Below are positions 17,979 to 25,984 of a stretch of DNA of 64,000 nt, in pieces; position 1 is the first letter of the stretch, and the number at the start of each line of letters is the position of its first letter. Under the pieces are notes generated by a model. That model made no database searches and was not told the origin of the DNA. It worked only from the letters and a program-made list of their open reading frames with translations. The translations under genes and the position numbers were made by a program. Source of the stretch: Clostridium zeae (GTDB taxonomy: Bacteria > Bacillota > Clostridia > Clostridiales > Clostridiaceae); assembly GCF_017312485.1 (NCBI RefSeq), contig NZ_BMBA01000001.1:1987542-2051541 (forward strand). The letters run 5' to 3'.

Positions 17979-18791
17979 ATGGGGTACTATATTAAAGTAG
18001 AACCTAATGTAAAAATTTATGTAGAAGATCTTAACCCTTGCGGGGAAAAGACAATATTATTTCTTCATGGTTGGCCTGGAAGTAATAGATTGTTTGAATA
18101 TCAATTTGATAAATTGCCTGAACTTGGTTATAGGTGTATAGGTATAGATACTAGAGGCTTCGGAAATTCAGATAAGCCTTGGGATGGCTACGACTATAAT
18201 ACATTAGCTGATGATGTAAAGGCAGTTATCGAAACACTTAAATTAGAGAATATCACTTTAGCTGGTCATTCCACGGGGGGTGCTATAGCAGTTAGATATA
18301 TGGGGCGCCATAAAGGATATGGTGTTTCAAAACTAGCTCTTTTTGCTGCCGCTGCACCTAGTCTTATAAAGCGTCCTAATTTCCCTTACGGTCTTGATAA
18401 AGAAACTGTTTTACAGCTCATTGAAGGAACATATACTGATCGTCCTAAAATGCTTCAAGGCTTTGGAGATATATTTTTCCACAAACACATAACAGAAGAA
18501 TTTGCAAACTGGTTTTTACAGCTTGGACTGCAAGCAGCAGGTTGGGCTACTGCAGCTATATCAAAAACTTGGTTAGACGAAGTACTATTTTCTGATCTAG
18601 AGGCTATCCAAGTTCCTACTCTGATTATTCATGGTATTCATGATAAGGTTGTACCTTTTTCTTTAGGAAAAATACAAAGTAAAACCATAAAGAAAGCAAA
18701 ATTTATTCCTTTTGAAGATAGTGGTCATGCTACTTTTTATGATGAACGTGAAAGATTTAATAAAGAACTGGTGAAATTTATTAATAAATAA
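17979..18791 (+). CDS. Alpha/beta hydrolase
   Basis: A 270-residue cytosolic enzyme of the haloperoxidase/esterase type. The oxyanion HGWPGS is near 32, the nucleophile elbow is GHSTGG (Ser near 98), the acid is Asp in HGIHDKVVP and the base is His in SGHATF near the end, so the triad is complete. The cap region is Trp/Phe-rich. RBS GGAGG precedes ATG 17979. The substrate is not predictable. Confidence 0.88.
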   Translation: MGYYIKVEPNVKIYVEDLNPCGEKTILFLHGWPGSNRLFEYQFDKLPELGYRCIGIDTRGFGNSDKPWDGYDYNTLADDVKAVIETLKLENITLAGHSTGGAIAVRYMGRHKGYGVSKLALFAAAAPSLIKRPNFPYGLDKETVLQLIEGTYTDRPKMLQGFGDIFFHKHITEEFANWFLQLGLQAAGWATAAISKTWLDEVLFSDLEAIQVPTLIIHGIHDKVVPFSLGKIQSKTIKKAKFIPFEDSGHATFYDERERFNKELVKFINK

Positions 18792-18826
18792 CTTTATTTT
18801 AAGAATTATCACTATTAAAGCACCGT

Positions 18827-19263
18827 GTTGAAATTAATTGGTTAATCATCCGACGCTCTTTAAATGAACAACTCTATAATTAAACTTATACTTTTAGGTT
18901 TAGAGTTGTTCATCCTTAATGAGCTCACGCAAAGAATTAATATGATTTTCTCATATTCCGTGGCTAAAACTGTAAACTCACTACGTTCGAACAGTACAGT
19001 TTTACTTTTTAATAATCTATAGTTTTTATAAATATTTCATATATTAAATTTAAGAAAATAAAAATGCTATATGATCAAAAAGTAAAAAGTAAAATATATC
19101 GCCTGCCAGAATTTCTTCACATACGTTCAGAAAAGGCAGATGCGTAAAAAAATCACTAATAAAGAACGATTAGCGATTTTTTAGAGCCATTCCATCTGAA
19201 AACATCATTTAATTCTAATAGCTCGCTCATATAGCGTCTCCTGTATAACCAATTAATTTCAAC
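18827..19263 (-). repeat. Structured foldback element, copy D, interrupted by two insertions
   Basis: The terminal repeats GTTGAAATTAATTGGTTA and its complement bound 437 bp, in minus orientation. The element sequence is very close to copy A but is split. One insert (about 18858-18914) is a small hairpin TGAACAACTCTA/TAGAGTTGTTCA. A second (about 19013-19187) replaces part of the inner arm and contains the second copy of the candidate small RNA. Removing both inserts restores a full-length element with the AAAATCATATTAATTC segment that copy A lacks. Confidence 0.8.
19095..19182 (+). ncRNA. Candidate small RNA with terminator, copy 2
   Basis: ATATCGCCTGCCAGAA, TTCTTCACATACG, AGAAAAGGCAGATGCG, AAAAAAA and a terminator AATCACTAAT/ATTAGCGATT followed by TTTTTT. 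The body is nearly identical to the minus-strand sequence at 16900-16990, whereas the terminator stem sequence differs but still pairs. No gene follows on this strand for more than 400 bp, so this copy does not look like a leader of a neighbouring gene. Confidence 0.5.
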
Positions 19264-19622
19264 AATTTTATTAAACAAAGCCTAAAAATTCAATATACTA
19301 TAAAGCTTATGAGTCCTTAACGGGCTCATTTTTAATTTAAAATTTATAAACTTCCACTTAATATAAAGTATAATTATCATTTAATAATGACTATACTATA
19401 ATTACAGGTAATATTTATGAAAAAAATTTATTATATACTCTATAACAGTTCTTTACATAATCTTCATAGAACTTTGCTATAATATATTACCATTACTAAA
19501 AATGGATAACTATAAATACAAAACTACATTTAAAAATTTTGCTTGCTTAAAATTAAAATTTTTAGATATATTGGTTTACCTATAGAGTTATTCGTCTATA
19601 AATATAAAAGGAGTTGACGTGC
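19264..19622. other. Intergenic region upstream of ccdA
   Basis: AT-rich, non-coding, between foldback copy D and the CcdA-like gene. It presumably contains the promoter of the ccdA-tlpA pair. No repeats or RNA features were recognised. Confidence 0.35.
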
Positions 19623-20327
19623 TTGGATAGAGTACCATTTTTCTTGGCATTTTCTGCAGGTTTACTATCATTTTTATCTCCCTGCGTTCTGCCATTAGTA
19701 CCAGCATACGTAGGTTATATCACTGGTTCTTCCATAAACAATAAAAAAATTCACAGATATAAAATATCAAATTTACATAAAGTACTTGGGTTTGTATTAG
19801 GATTTTCAATAATATTTATTATAATGGGGGCTTCAGCTACAACACTAGGAAAGTTAATAATCAAAAATCAAGTTTTATTCAGAAGAATTGGTGGCTCTTT
19901 GATGATAGTTTTTGGATTACATACTATGGGAATAATTAAAATAAAAATGTTCTATTATGAAAAGAGGCTTTTATCTGCTATAAACTTTAGTAAAAGCTTT
20001 AGTCCTATATTGATAGGAATGGCTTTTGCAGCTGGATGGACTCCTTGCGTGGGACCTATATTGTCATCCATATTAATTTATTCAAGTAACCTTACTACAG
20101 TATATCAAGGCATATTTTTATTAAGTGTTTATTCTCTAGGTTTATCAATACCATTTATATTAACAGCTATGGCAATTGATAGCTTCCTGAAATTCAAAAA
20201 TAATGTTTTAAAATTTTCTAAGTTCATATCGATTATAAGCGGATTACTACTTATAGTAATGGGAATTTTAGTATTTACAAATAACTTAAATACCCTAAGC
20301 AGATATGTAAACTTCATTAACTTCTAA
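19623..20327 (+). CDS. ccdA: CcdA-family thiol transporter (DsbD transmembrane domain)
   Basis: A 234-residue integral membrane protein with six TM helices. The paired redox Cys are in SFLSPCVLPLVPAY (TM1) and AAGWTPCVGPIL (TM4), the proline-flanked hallmark of CcdA/DsbD. It carries electrons from cytosolic thioredoxin across the membrane. The start is a TTG at 19623, 9 nt after AAAGGAG; a TTG at 19614 abuts the RBS and is unlikely. The TlpA/ResA-like gene follows 39 nt later and is the probable electron acceptor. Confidence 0.9.
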   Translation: MDRVPFFLAFSAGLLSFLSPCVLPLVPAYVGYITGSSINNKKIHRYKISNLHKVLGFVLGFSIIFIIMGASATTLGKLIIKNQVLFRRIGGSLMIVFGLHTMGIIKIKMFYYEKRLLSAINFSKSFSPILIGMAFAAGWTPCVGPILSSILIYSSNLTTVYQGIFLLSVYSLGLSIPFILTAMAIDSFLKFKNNVLKFSKFISIISGLLLIVMGILVFTNNLNTLSRYVNFINF

Positions 20328-20366
20328 TAAATGTTATCTATAAAAAACATAAAAGGAGATTTAACA

Positions 20367-20978
20367 ATGAAAAGAGTATTTTTTATATTAGCAGTATTAG
20401 TGCTATTTAGCTTAAGTTTTTATACAGTAATGAGATACAACAAGAATAAGTCCATTAATGCCAATGCATCTGCTGACGCTAACAGTACAAAAACTACAAA
20501 TCAGCTTAATCCATCAACAGCTGCAAATTCAACTATTTCTAAAAATGAAATATTTAAAAACACATCAGATAGCAAAGCAATTGATTTCAAATTAAAAACT
20601 TTAGCAGGTAAAGAAGTTTCTTTGAGTGATTTTAAAGGCAAAAAAGTTTTTCTAAACTTTTGGGCCACATGGTGTCCTCCTTGCAGACAAGAAATGCCCG
20701 AACTAGAGAAACTCTATGAAGAATCTAAGGATTCTGATTTGATTATTTTAACTATTAACCTAGGTGAAGATAACCAGACCGTAAAATCTTTCATGGATAA
20801 AAACAAATATAACTTTAATGTTGCTCTAGATTTAAATCAAGATGTAGCCATAAAATATAATATAGTTTCTATCCCAACATCAATTTTTATTGATGCCGAT
20901 GGTAATTTGGTTTCAAAAAAGATTGGACCTATGACCCTTGAGGAAATGAAAGCCTTTGTCACATTACCAAAAAAATGA
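20367..20978 (+). CDS. Membrane-anchored thiol-disulfide oxidoreductase (TlpA/ResA-like)
   Basis: A 203-residue protein. N-terminal hydrophobic anchor (5-24), a Ser/Asn/Thr-rich linker to about 65, then a thioredoxin fold of the TlpA branch with NFWATWCPPCRQEMPEL (redox WCPPC), and cis-Pro in VSIPTSIFID. It acts outside the membrane, reducing protein disulfides with electrons supplied by the upstream CcdA-like protein. ATG 20367 has AAAGGAG 8 nt upstream; the frame opens earlier, at 20331, without an RBS. Confidence 0.9.
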   Translation: MKRVFFILAVLVLFSLSFYTVMRYNKNKSINANASADANSTKTTNQLNPSTAANSTISKNEIFKNTSDSKAIDFKLKTLAGKEVSLSDFKGKKVFLNFWATWCPPCRQEMPELEKLYEESKDSDLIILTINLGEDNQTVKSFMDKNKYNFNVALDLNQDVAIKYNIVSIPTSIFIDADGNLVSKKIGPMTLEEMKAFVTLPKK

Positions 20979-21043
20979 TATGATCAAGCTTTTTCTTTGA
21001 TATAAGATACAATTACAGTGTACATATAGAAAGAAGGTGAAAT

Positions 21044-21811
21044 ATGAATTATATAATATATGATTTAGAATTTAATCAAAAGTATATTGGTTTTCCAGAA
21101 GATGATTCAAATAATACTTCTCGCTTGCCCTTTGAAATTATTCAAATTGGAGCATTAAAACTTAATGAAAGCTTTGAAACGCTCTCTAGCTTTAATGCTC
21201 TAGTTAAACCTAAGGTGTATCCAAATATTCACCCTTATGTAGAAAAACTGACTAAGATAAATGATGAAATTGTAAGTTCTAGTAAAGACTTCATATCTGT
21301 TTATGATGATTTTTTAAACTTCATAGGTGATGATCCTGTAGTTTTATGTGTTTGGGGTACAGTAGATATTAAAGAACTTCTTAGAAATATAGAATTCTAT
21401 AGCTTAACAACTTCTTCAATTTCTAAGTATTATATAGACGTTCAAAGAAACGCCTCGTTATATCTAAAATCTCCAAATAACTCAAAGGTTGGATTAAAAA
21501 CAGCCATAGAACTTTTAAATTTAAATACTGACAATGAATTTCACGATGCTTTTAATGATGCATACTATACTTCTGAAATTTTTAAAACCATCTATGATGA
21601 CACTGTTAAGCCAAGTATTTACTCTCCTACTCCTTATAGAAAAGCTACCACTCCTAAAGAAAAAGTTGATACTGTCTCTTTAATAAAGCAATTTGAAAAG
21701 ATGTATGATAGAGAAATGTCAGCTGAAGAAAAAGCAATAATAAAACTAGCCTATAATATGGGAAGAACTAGACAATTTGTAGTTCACTCGAGCTTAAAAG
21801 AAGATGCTTAA
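21044..21811 (+). CDS. DEDD-family 3'-5' exonuclease (KapD/ERI-1 like)
   Basis: A 255-residue protein. YDLEFN at 6-11 supplies the DxE of motif I, FEIIQIGA the adjacent strand, VWGTVD motif II, and FHDAFNDAYY motif III (His and Asp), typical of the DEDDh fold used for RNA or DNA 3' trimming. The C-terminal ~60 residues are outside the nuclease core and are not recognised. RBS AAGAAGG precedes ATG 21044. Cytosolic. The spacing to the upstream tlpA gene (65 nt) allows read-through, but no functional link is evident. Confidence 0.85.
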   Translation: MNYIIYDLEFNQKYIGFPEDDSNNTSRLPFEIIQIGALKLNESFETLSSFNALVKPKVYPNIHPYVEKLTKINDEIVSSSKDFISVYDDFLNFIGDDPVVLCVWGTVDIKELLRNIEFYSLTTSSISKYYIDVQRNASLYLKSPNNSKVGLKTAIELLNLNTDNEFHDAFNDAYYTSEIFKTIYDDTVKPSIYSPTPYRKATTPKEKVDTVSLIKQFEKMYDREMSAEEKAIIKLAYNMGRTRQFVVHSSLKEDA

Positions 21812-21853
21812 GCGTTAAAAACGTATACAGCTTACAGCTTAGTAAATCTTTTC

Positions 21854-21882
21854 TTGCAATGAGCATTAACATAGTGTAAAAT
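21854..21882 (+). promoter_or_regulatory. Probable sigma-A promoter of the riboswitch-terC unit
   Basis: A TTGCAA -35 box and TAAAAT -10 box are separated by exactly 17 bp. The predicted start is about 10 nt before the riboswitch P1 stem. Confidence 0.65.
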
Positions 21883-21895
21883 ACTATATTATATA

Positions 21896-21985
21896 GTTCA
21901 GAGGTAGTAGCAAGCTGAAATACAGTGGCAAAAATCGTCAGCACGGATATAATCCCGGTTTTGCGTTTGAATTGCGATACTCTGA
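21896..21985 (+). promoter_or_regulatory. yybP-ykoY (manganese) riboswitch
   Basis: The closing stem CAGAG/CTCTG surrounds AGGTAGTAGC (the class has GGGAGTAGC), then ATCGTCAGCACGG and CCCGG, with GCGATACTCTG closing. The class brings the L1 GAGUAG-type loop and the L3 CGUCA loop together around Mn2+. Its position in front of a TerC-family gene is the standard association of this class. The first loop has one base unlike the consensus as I recall it, so a covariance-model hit would be the decisive test. Confidence 0.8.
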
Positions 21986-22040
21986 AACAATGTACATTTA
22001 GCTTTTTTATATGTACATTGTTTCAGGGTATCTTTTTTTT
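21976..22040 (+). terminator. Riboswitch expression-platform terminator
   Basis: GATACTCTGAAACAATGTAC and its inverse complement, ending GGGTATC, then eight T. The stem uses the 3' strand of the riboswitch closing helix, so ligand binding should compete with termination and switch terC on. Confidence 0.9.
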
Positions 22041-22212
22041 ACTTTATTGGAACTGCCATGAAGTAAAAAACATAAAGTATAATGAAAAAGAGCTTGTCTA
22101 TTTCGCAGGAAATTATAGAATTTTCCACTTAAGTAAACTTAGTTATTTCAATAAAAGAAAAACAATCTCTACAACGCTACTTAGGACAAATTTTATTTTT
22201 AGGAGGATCACA

Positions 22213-23055
22213 ATGTCAACGAAAAAAGCACTAAAAAACTTTTTACTTATTACTTGTATTGCTCTGCTATTCTTTGTATTTCTATGGTTCGATAAGGGGT
22301 CAACAAAATCTCTTGAATTTCTTGGTGGATATGTAATTGAACTTAGTCTTAGTGTGGACAACCTGTTTCTATTCCTTTTAGTATTCTCTAGTTTTGGAAT
22401 TAAAGCAAAATATCAAGAGAGAGTACTTAAATACGGAATTTTTGGAGCAATAGTTTTACGTCTGATATTTATATTATTAGGAGTTGCTGTAGTAAGCAGA
22501 TTCCAATGGATTTTATATATATTTGGTATCATCCTAATCGCTAGTGGTTATAAAATTCTAGCAAATAAAGAAGATGATGATGTTTCATATGAAGATAGTA
22601 AAATGCTTAAGCTTTTAAAGAAATTTATCCCTGTTACTAAAGAACTTCACGAAGAAAAGTTCTTTGTAAGAATAGATAAAGTACTTCATGCAACACCACT
22701 ATTTGCAATATTATTTTTAATTGAAGGTTCAGATATATTATTTGCTATTGATTCAATACCAGCAGTTTTCTCAATAACTACAGATCCATTTATAATTTAC
22801 ACCTCAAACATATTAGCTATATTAGGACTTAGAAACCTTTACTTCCTACTTGAAAGACTTCAAAGTACCTTTGAATATGTCAAGTACGGTGTAGGATTTG
22901 TATTATTATTTACTGGTTTGAAACTTGCTCTTTCTTTCAAGCTACATATACCAATACTCGCATCAATATTAATCATTATAGGAATACTTGCTATTAGCGT
23001 ATTATTCTCTATTTATATGAATAAGAAAAAAGAAGCTGAAGAAGTGGAAGTATAA
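22213..23055 (+). CDS. TerC-family integral membrane protein (probable manganese exporter)
   Basis: A 280-residue membrane protein with about eight TM helices. The TerC signatures are ELSLSVDNLFLF near 40 and IEGSDILFAIDSIPAVF near 175, each with acidic residues inside the membrane that are thought to bind metal. An open frame begins at 21925, but that would run through the riboswitch; AGGAGG 6 nt before ATG 22213 sets the start. Control by a manganese riboswitch and membership of the MntY/YkoY-type group argue for metal export or metallation of exported enzymes. It ends at its own terminator. Confidence 0.9.
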   Translation: MSTKKALKNFLLITCIALLFFVFLWFDKGSTKSLEFLGGYVIELSLSVDNLFLFLLVFSSFGIKAKYQERVLKYGIFGAIVLRLIFILLGVAVVSRFQWILYIFGIILIASGYKILANKEDDDVSYEDSKMLKLLKKFIPVTKELHEEKFFVRIDKVLHATPLFAILFLIEGSDILFAIDSIPAVFSITTDPFIIYTSNILAILGLRNLYFLLERLQSTFEYVKYGVGFVLLFTGLKLALSFKLHIPILASILIIIGILAISVLFSIYMNKKKEAEEVEV

Positions 23056-23110
23056 AAAAGGCCTAAAGTAGAATTTTTCAACATATATTCTACTTTAGGC
23101 TTTTTATTTT
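23055..23110. terminator. Terminator between convergent terC and amidase genes
   Basis: AAAAAGGCCTAAAGTAGAAT and ATTCTACTTTAGGCTTTTT form a long stem that can serve both directions. Confidence 0.9.
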
Positions 23111-23117
23111 AGATATT

Positions 23118-23996
23118 TTATTTTAAAGAATCCATTACTCCCTTACATAGCCCACTAGCTAATTTGTTTTGATACTCCTCTTGATTTAAAAGTTTATCCT
23201 CCTCTGGATTAGACATAAATCCCATTTCTACTAGAACTGTTGGAACTTTAGACCAATTGAAGCCTGTTAAATCATTTCTTTCTACTAATCCCTTATTGTT
23301 CATACCTGCTGTAGCTATTAAATCAGCTAATATGGTTTGACCATATTTTTTACTTATGTCATTTATAGCCTTTGCATAACCTACAGGAGCTGGAAATAGC
23401 ATTGAAGCACCCTTTACACTTTGGCTAGTTGAAGAATCACAATGAATTCTCACAACTAAATCAGCATTATTTTTATTTCCAACTTCTGCCCTATCTATAT
23501 TTCCTGGGTTTTCACTATCTTGAGTCTTTGTCATTACTACCGTAAATCCGTTTTGTTCAAGTAAACTTTTCAGTTTAACTGCAACTTTCATAGCCACTAC
23601 GTATTCAGGTGTTTTAGTTACTATGCCTTGAGCACCACCTGGATCTTTTATCTTCATAGTATTGGAATCAGGAGAAAGCTTCTCTTGACCGCTATTTCCT
23701 TTTACAGAATGTCCAGGGTCTAAAACTATTATTTTCTTTTTAACTGGTGTTTCATGTATCTTAGTTTCTTCTTTTTTAGTTGGTACTTCTTGGGTCTTAG
23801 TCTCTTCTTTCTTATCCAGGCTTACATCTTCATTATTTTTTGTGTTATTATCCACTGATAACTTATCCTCAGTTTTATTTTCCACCTTTTCAGATGCTAT
23901 ATCTTTTTTTACAATTTCTTTTTTAGCTTTATTTTCACAACTAACCAATGAAAACATAAGTATTATAGATAATACCCCAATTATAACTTTTCTCAT
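23118..23996 (-). CDS. N-acetylmuramoyl-L-alanine amidase lipoprotein (Amidase_3)
   Basis: A 292-residue lipoprotein. The signal peptide ends in a lipobox LVSC (Cys 20), then a Lys/Glu/Thr-rich linker with tandem KKEETK-type repeats (about 60-88) spans the wall. The catalytic domain has the zinc ligands of the family: His in VLDPGHS, a Glu after TPEYVV, His in VRIHCDSS, and the catalytic Glu in VLVEMGFMSNPEED. It removes stem peptides from MurNAc in peptidoglycan; related CwlC/CwlD/SleB-region enzymes act in sporulation or growth. A monocistronic unit. Confidence 0.9.
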   Translation of the reverse strand: MRKVIIGVLSIILMFSLVSCENKAKKEIVKKDIASEKVENKTEDKLSVDNNTKNNEDVSLDKKEETKTQEVPTKKEETKIHETPVKKKIIVLDPGHSVKGNSGQEKLSPDSNTMKIKDPGGAQGIVTKTPEYVVAMKVAVKLKSLLEQNGFTVVMTKTQDSENPGNIDRAEVGNKNNADLVVRIHCDSSTSQSVKGASMLFPAPVGYAKAINDISKKYGQTILADLIATAGMNNKGLVERNDLTGFNWSKVPTVLVEMGFMSNPEEDKLLNQEEYQNKLASGLCKGVMDSLK

Positions 23997-24162
23997 TTTT
24001 TATTCTCCCATTGCTATGTAATTTTATATATAGATGAACCTTTTCGTATTCATTAAATACTTAATCATAATTATATATGCGTTGATTTTACGTGTCCATA
24101 TTGTATTCAGCTAAATTGCTATCTGTTGATCTGAATTTTCAGTAGTTCTATTGATACTTAAA

Positions 24163-24192
24163 GAAAAAGCACCCTAACCTGTAGAGTGCTTT
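24163..24192 (-). terminator. Intrinsic terminator of the NAD-dependent reductase gene
   Basis: Minus strand AAAGCACTCTAC, loop, GGGTGCTTT followed by TTCTTT, 58 nt past the stop codon. Confidence 0.75.
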
Positions 24193-24249
24193 GTTACCTA
24201 TCTTTACTTCTTGATATATTTTTATATTGACGGTGTTTGAAAATAATTT

Positions 24250-25278
24250 CTAAATCAAATTAAGTTCAACCATACTTCTAGCAGTGGCAAGAATTCCTTC
24301 GCGAGCTGGTCGCGGCTGCCACCCCAGTAGATTCTTTGCTTTAGAATTACTACAAGCTGTATTTTGTCCGAGGAAAGTGGCTGGCATCCTCAAATCTTTG
24401 ATAAATACAGCAAGGAATTTCACAAGGAAATCAGGCATCTCACGTGTGGAGACCTTGTTTGCTTTATCTCCAAGGTTTTGACGTAGAAGCTCTGCTTCTT
24501 GTTTATAAGTTATATGTTCTCCCGTTGTTGCGAGGAACCTCTCACCTACTGCTTCTTGTTTCGTCATCGCAAGCAAATGTAAATCAGCCACATCACGTAC
24601 ATCCACAGAATCAAAGCCCATTTTCATCAAAAACGGCATTTTTCCCATAAGCATTGTACGGATTATTTGGTTGGAATGTGAGAAGTCTTTGCCAAGAATT
24701 GGTCCCATCACAGCTACTGGAAGGATAGTACTTAATTCCATCTGATTTTCCTTTGCAAACTTCCATGCAGCTTGTTCCGCCATTGTTTTTGAACGTTGAT
24801 AAGGATCGATTTCTTCGTCCAAATTTGTCCAATCATCTTCTGTAAAAATATTTGTATGATGCTTGTGTCCTGCAAGAACTGCACCAGAAGCTGAAGTCAT
24901 CACAACACGTTTCACCTTTGCTTCTTTTGCTGCTTTCATCACACGAAGTGTACCATCCACAGCCATTTTCACCATTTCATCGCCATCATCTGGTCGAGTT
25001 GCTGGAGTGGGGGAAGCTACATGAATCACATAAGTTGCCCCCATTGCAGCTTCATGCCAATTATCATCACTGGTGAGATCAGCCTTAATAAATTCTAAAT
25101 CGTCAAAATTTACAATTCCACCTGCTGAAAGCATTGATTTCACTTCATCTTGTCGCGACATTGTTCTAAGAGTTGTACGCACACCATATCCTTGTTTCAG
25201 CAACTTCAAAATAATGTTCACAGCAATATATCCACTACCGCCTGTAACTAACACTAGTTTTTTTGTTTCTGTTTTCAT
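24250..25278 (-). CDS. NAD-dependent epimerase/dihydroflavonol-reductase-like SDR
   Basis: A 342-residue extended SDR. TGGSGYIAVNI at about 12-22 is the NAD(P) loop (GxxGxxA variant), HVASPT and YQRSKTMAE carry the catalytic Tyr and Lys, and the whole resembles 4-dihydromethyltrisporate/aldehyde reductases of bacilli and lactobacilli. Base composition is visibly richer in G+C than its neighbours, with codons such as CGC and GCC that are rare elsewhere in the window. A TetR gene diverges from it. Together they look like a transferred two-gene unit. The start ATG 25278 follows GGGGGAAGG. Substrate unknown. Confidence 0.85.
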   Translation of the reverse strand: MKTETKKLVLVTGGSGYIAVNIILKLLKQGYGVRTTLRTMSRQDEVKSMLSAGGIVNFDDLEFIKADLTSDDNWHEAAMGATYVIHVASPTPATRPDDGDEMVKMAVDGTLRVMKAAKEAKVKRVVMTSASGAVLAGHKHHTNIFTEDDWTNLDEEIDPYQRSKTMAEQAAWKFAKENQMELSTILPVAVMGPILGKDFSHSNQIIRTMLMGKMPFLMKMGFDSVDVRDVADLHLLAMTKQEAVGERFLATTGEHITYKQEAELLRQNLGDKANKVSTREMPDFLVKFLAVFIKDLRMPATFLGQNTACSNSKAKNLLGWQPRPAREGILATARSMVELNLI

Positions 25279-25388
25279 TTTAATCCTTCCCCCTTTACAC
25301 TTGTAACGTCAGTGAAATTATTTTATAATATATAAAAAGGATTATCAAGTCAAAAAGCGGCTGTTGTGACAGTCAAGGAGGTTTTGTA

Positions 25389-25928
25389 ATGGCAGCAACA
25401 GATCTAGCACAGCTCATAAAAGCAGATACTAAAGAATGTCTCACCACAGCACTTTTACAGCTTTTAGCAAAAGAAAGTTTACCTAAACTTACCGTTTCAA
25501 AAGTATGTCAACGGGCTGGTGTCAGCCGAATGGCTTTTTATCGTAATTTTGATGGACTAGAACAAATATTATACCAATACTATCAACCGAAAATTTCTGC
25601 CATCTTCACTACTATTAGCACAGAAACCAATCCAGCTATCAAATTTGATCAACAGGTTGTATTTTTTGACGAATTCGGACCGGATTTAATTTTATCGTCT
25701 AATCGCGGGTTCGAATTTATTATTCAGGGAATTTTCACTGCCGAAATAGAAAAATATTTCTCTGCTAGCAATGACGAGTATATTTCCACCTTTATGTCAG
25801 CTGGAGTTTATGCACTTTGGAGAAAATGGATTTTAGATGGACGAAAAAAGCCATTGACTGAGCTTCATTCGCTTATACAAAAAATCAGTCTTTCTGTAAG
25901 CATAGAAAGTGCTCAGGAACAATTGTAA
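25389..25928 (+). CDS. TetR/AcrR-family regulator
   Basis: A 179-residue protein. N-terminal helix-turn-helix (TVSKVCQRAGVSRMAFYRNF at about 38-57) is standard TetR; the C-terminal ligand domain resembles the TetR_C_33-like type. AAGGAGG lies 6 nt before ATG 25389. It is transcribed divergently from the reductase gene with 110 bp between, the usual arrangement for a repressor of its neighbour. Codon use shares the reductase's non-clostridial flavour, so the two probably arrived together. Confidence 0.88.
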   Translation: MAATDLAQLIKADTKECLTTALLQLLAKESLPKLTVSKVCQRAGVSRMAFYRNFDGLEQILYQYYQPKISAIFTTISTETNPAIKFDQQVVFFDEFGPDLILSSNRGFEFIIQGIFTAEIEKYFSASNDEYISTFMSAGVYALWRKWILDGRKKPLTELHSLIQKISLSVSIESAQEQL

Positions 25929-25938
25929 GAAATAACAT

Positions 25939-25974
25939 AAAAGGTGACCTCGTAATAAAACCGAAGTCACCTTT
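25939..25974. terminator. Bidirectional terminator between tetR and the AAA operon
   Basis: AAAAGGTGAC-CTCG and CGAA-GTCACCTTT make a stem with an A/T-rich flank on each side, between convergent genes. Confidence 0.8.
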
Positions 25975-25984
25975 CAACTTAAAA

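Noticed and set aside
21925..22212. N-terminal extension of TerC reading through the riboswitch
   Set aside because: The frame is open by chance across the aptamer and terminator. AGGAGG before ATG 22213 gives a normal TerC length.
24444..25306. Long plus-strand open frames opposite the reductase gene
   Set aside because: They are shadows of a relatively G+C-rich gene, with no RBS and no recognisable product.
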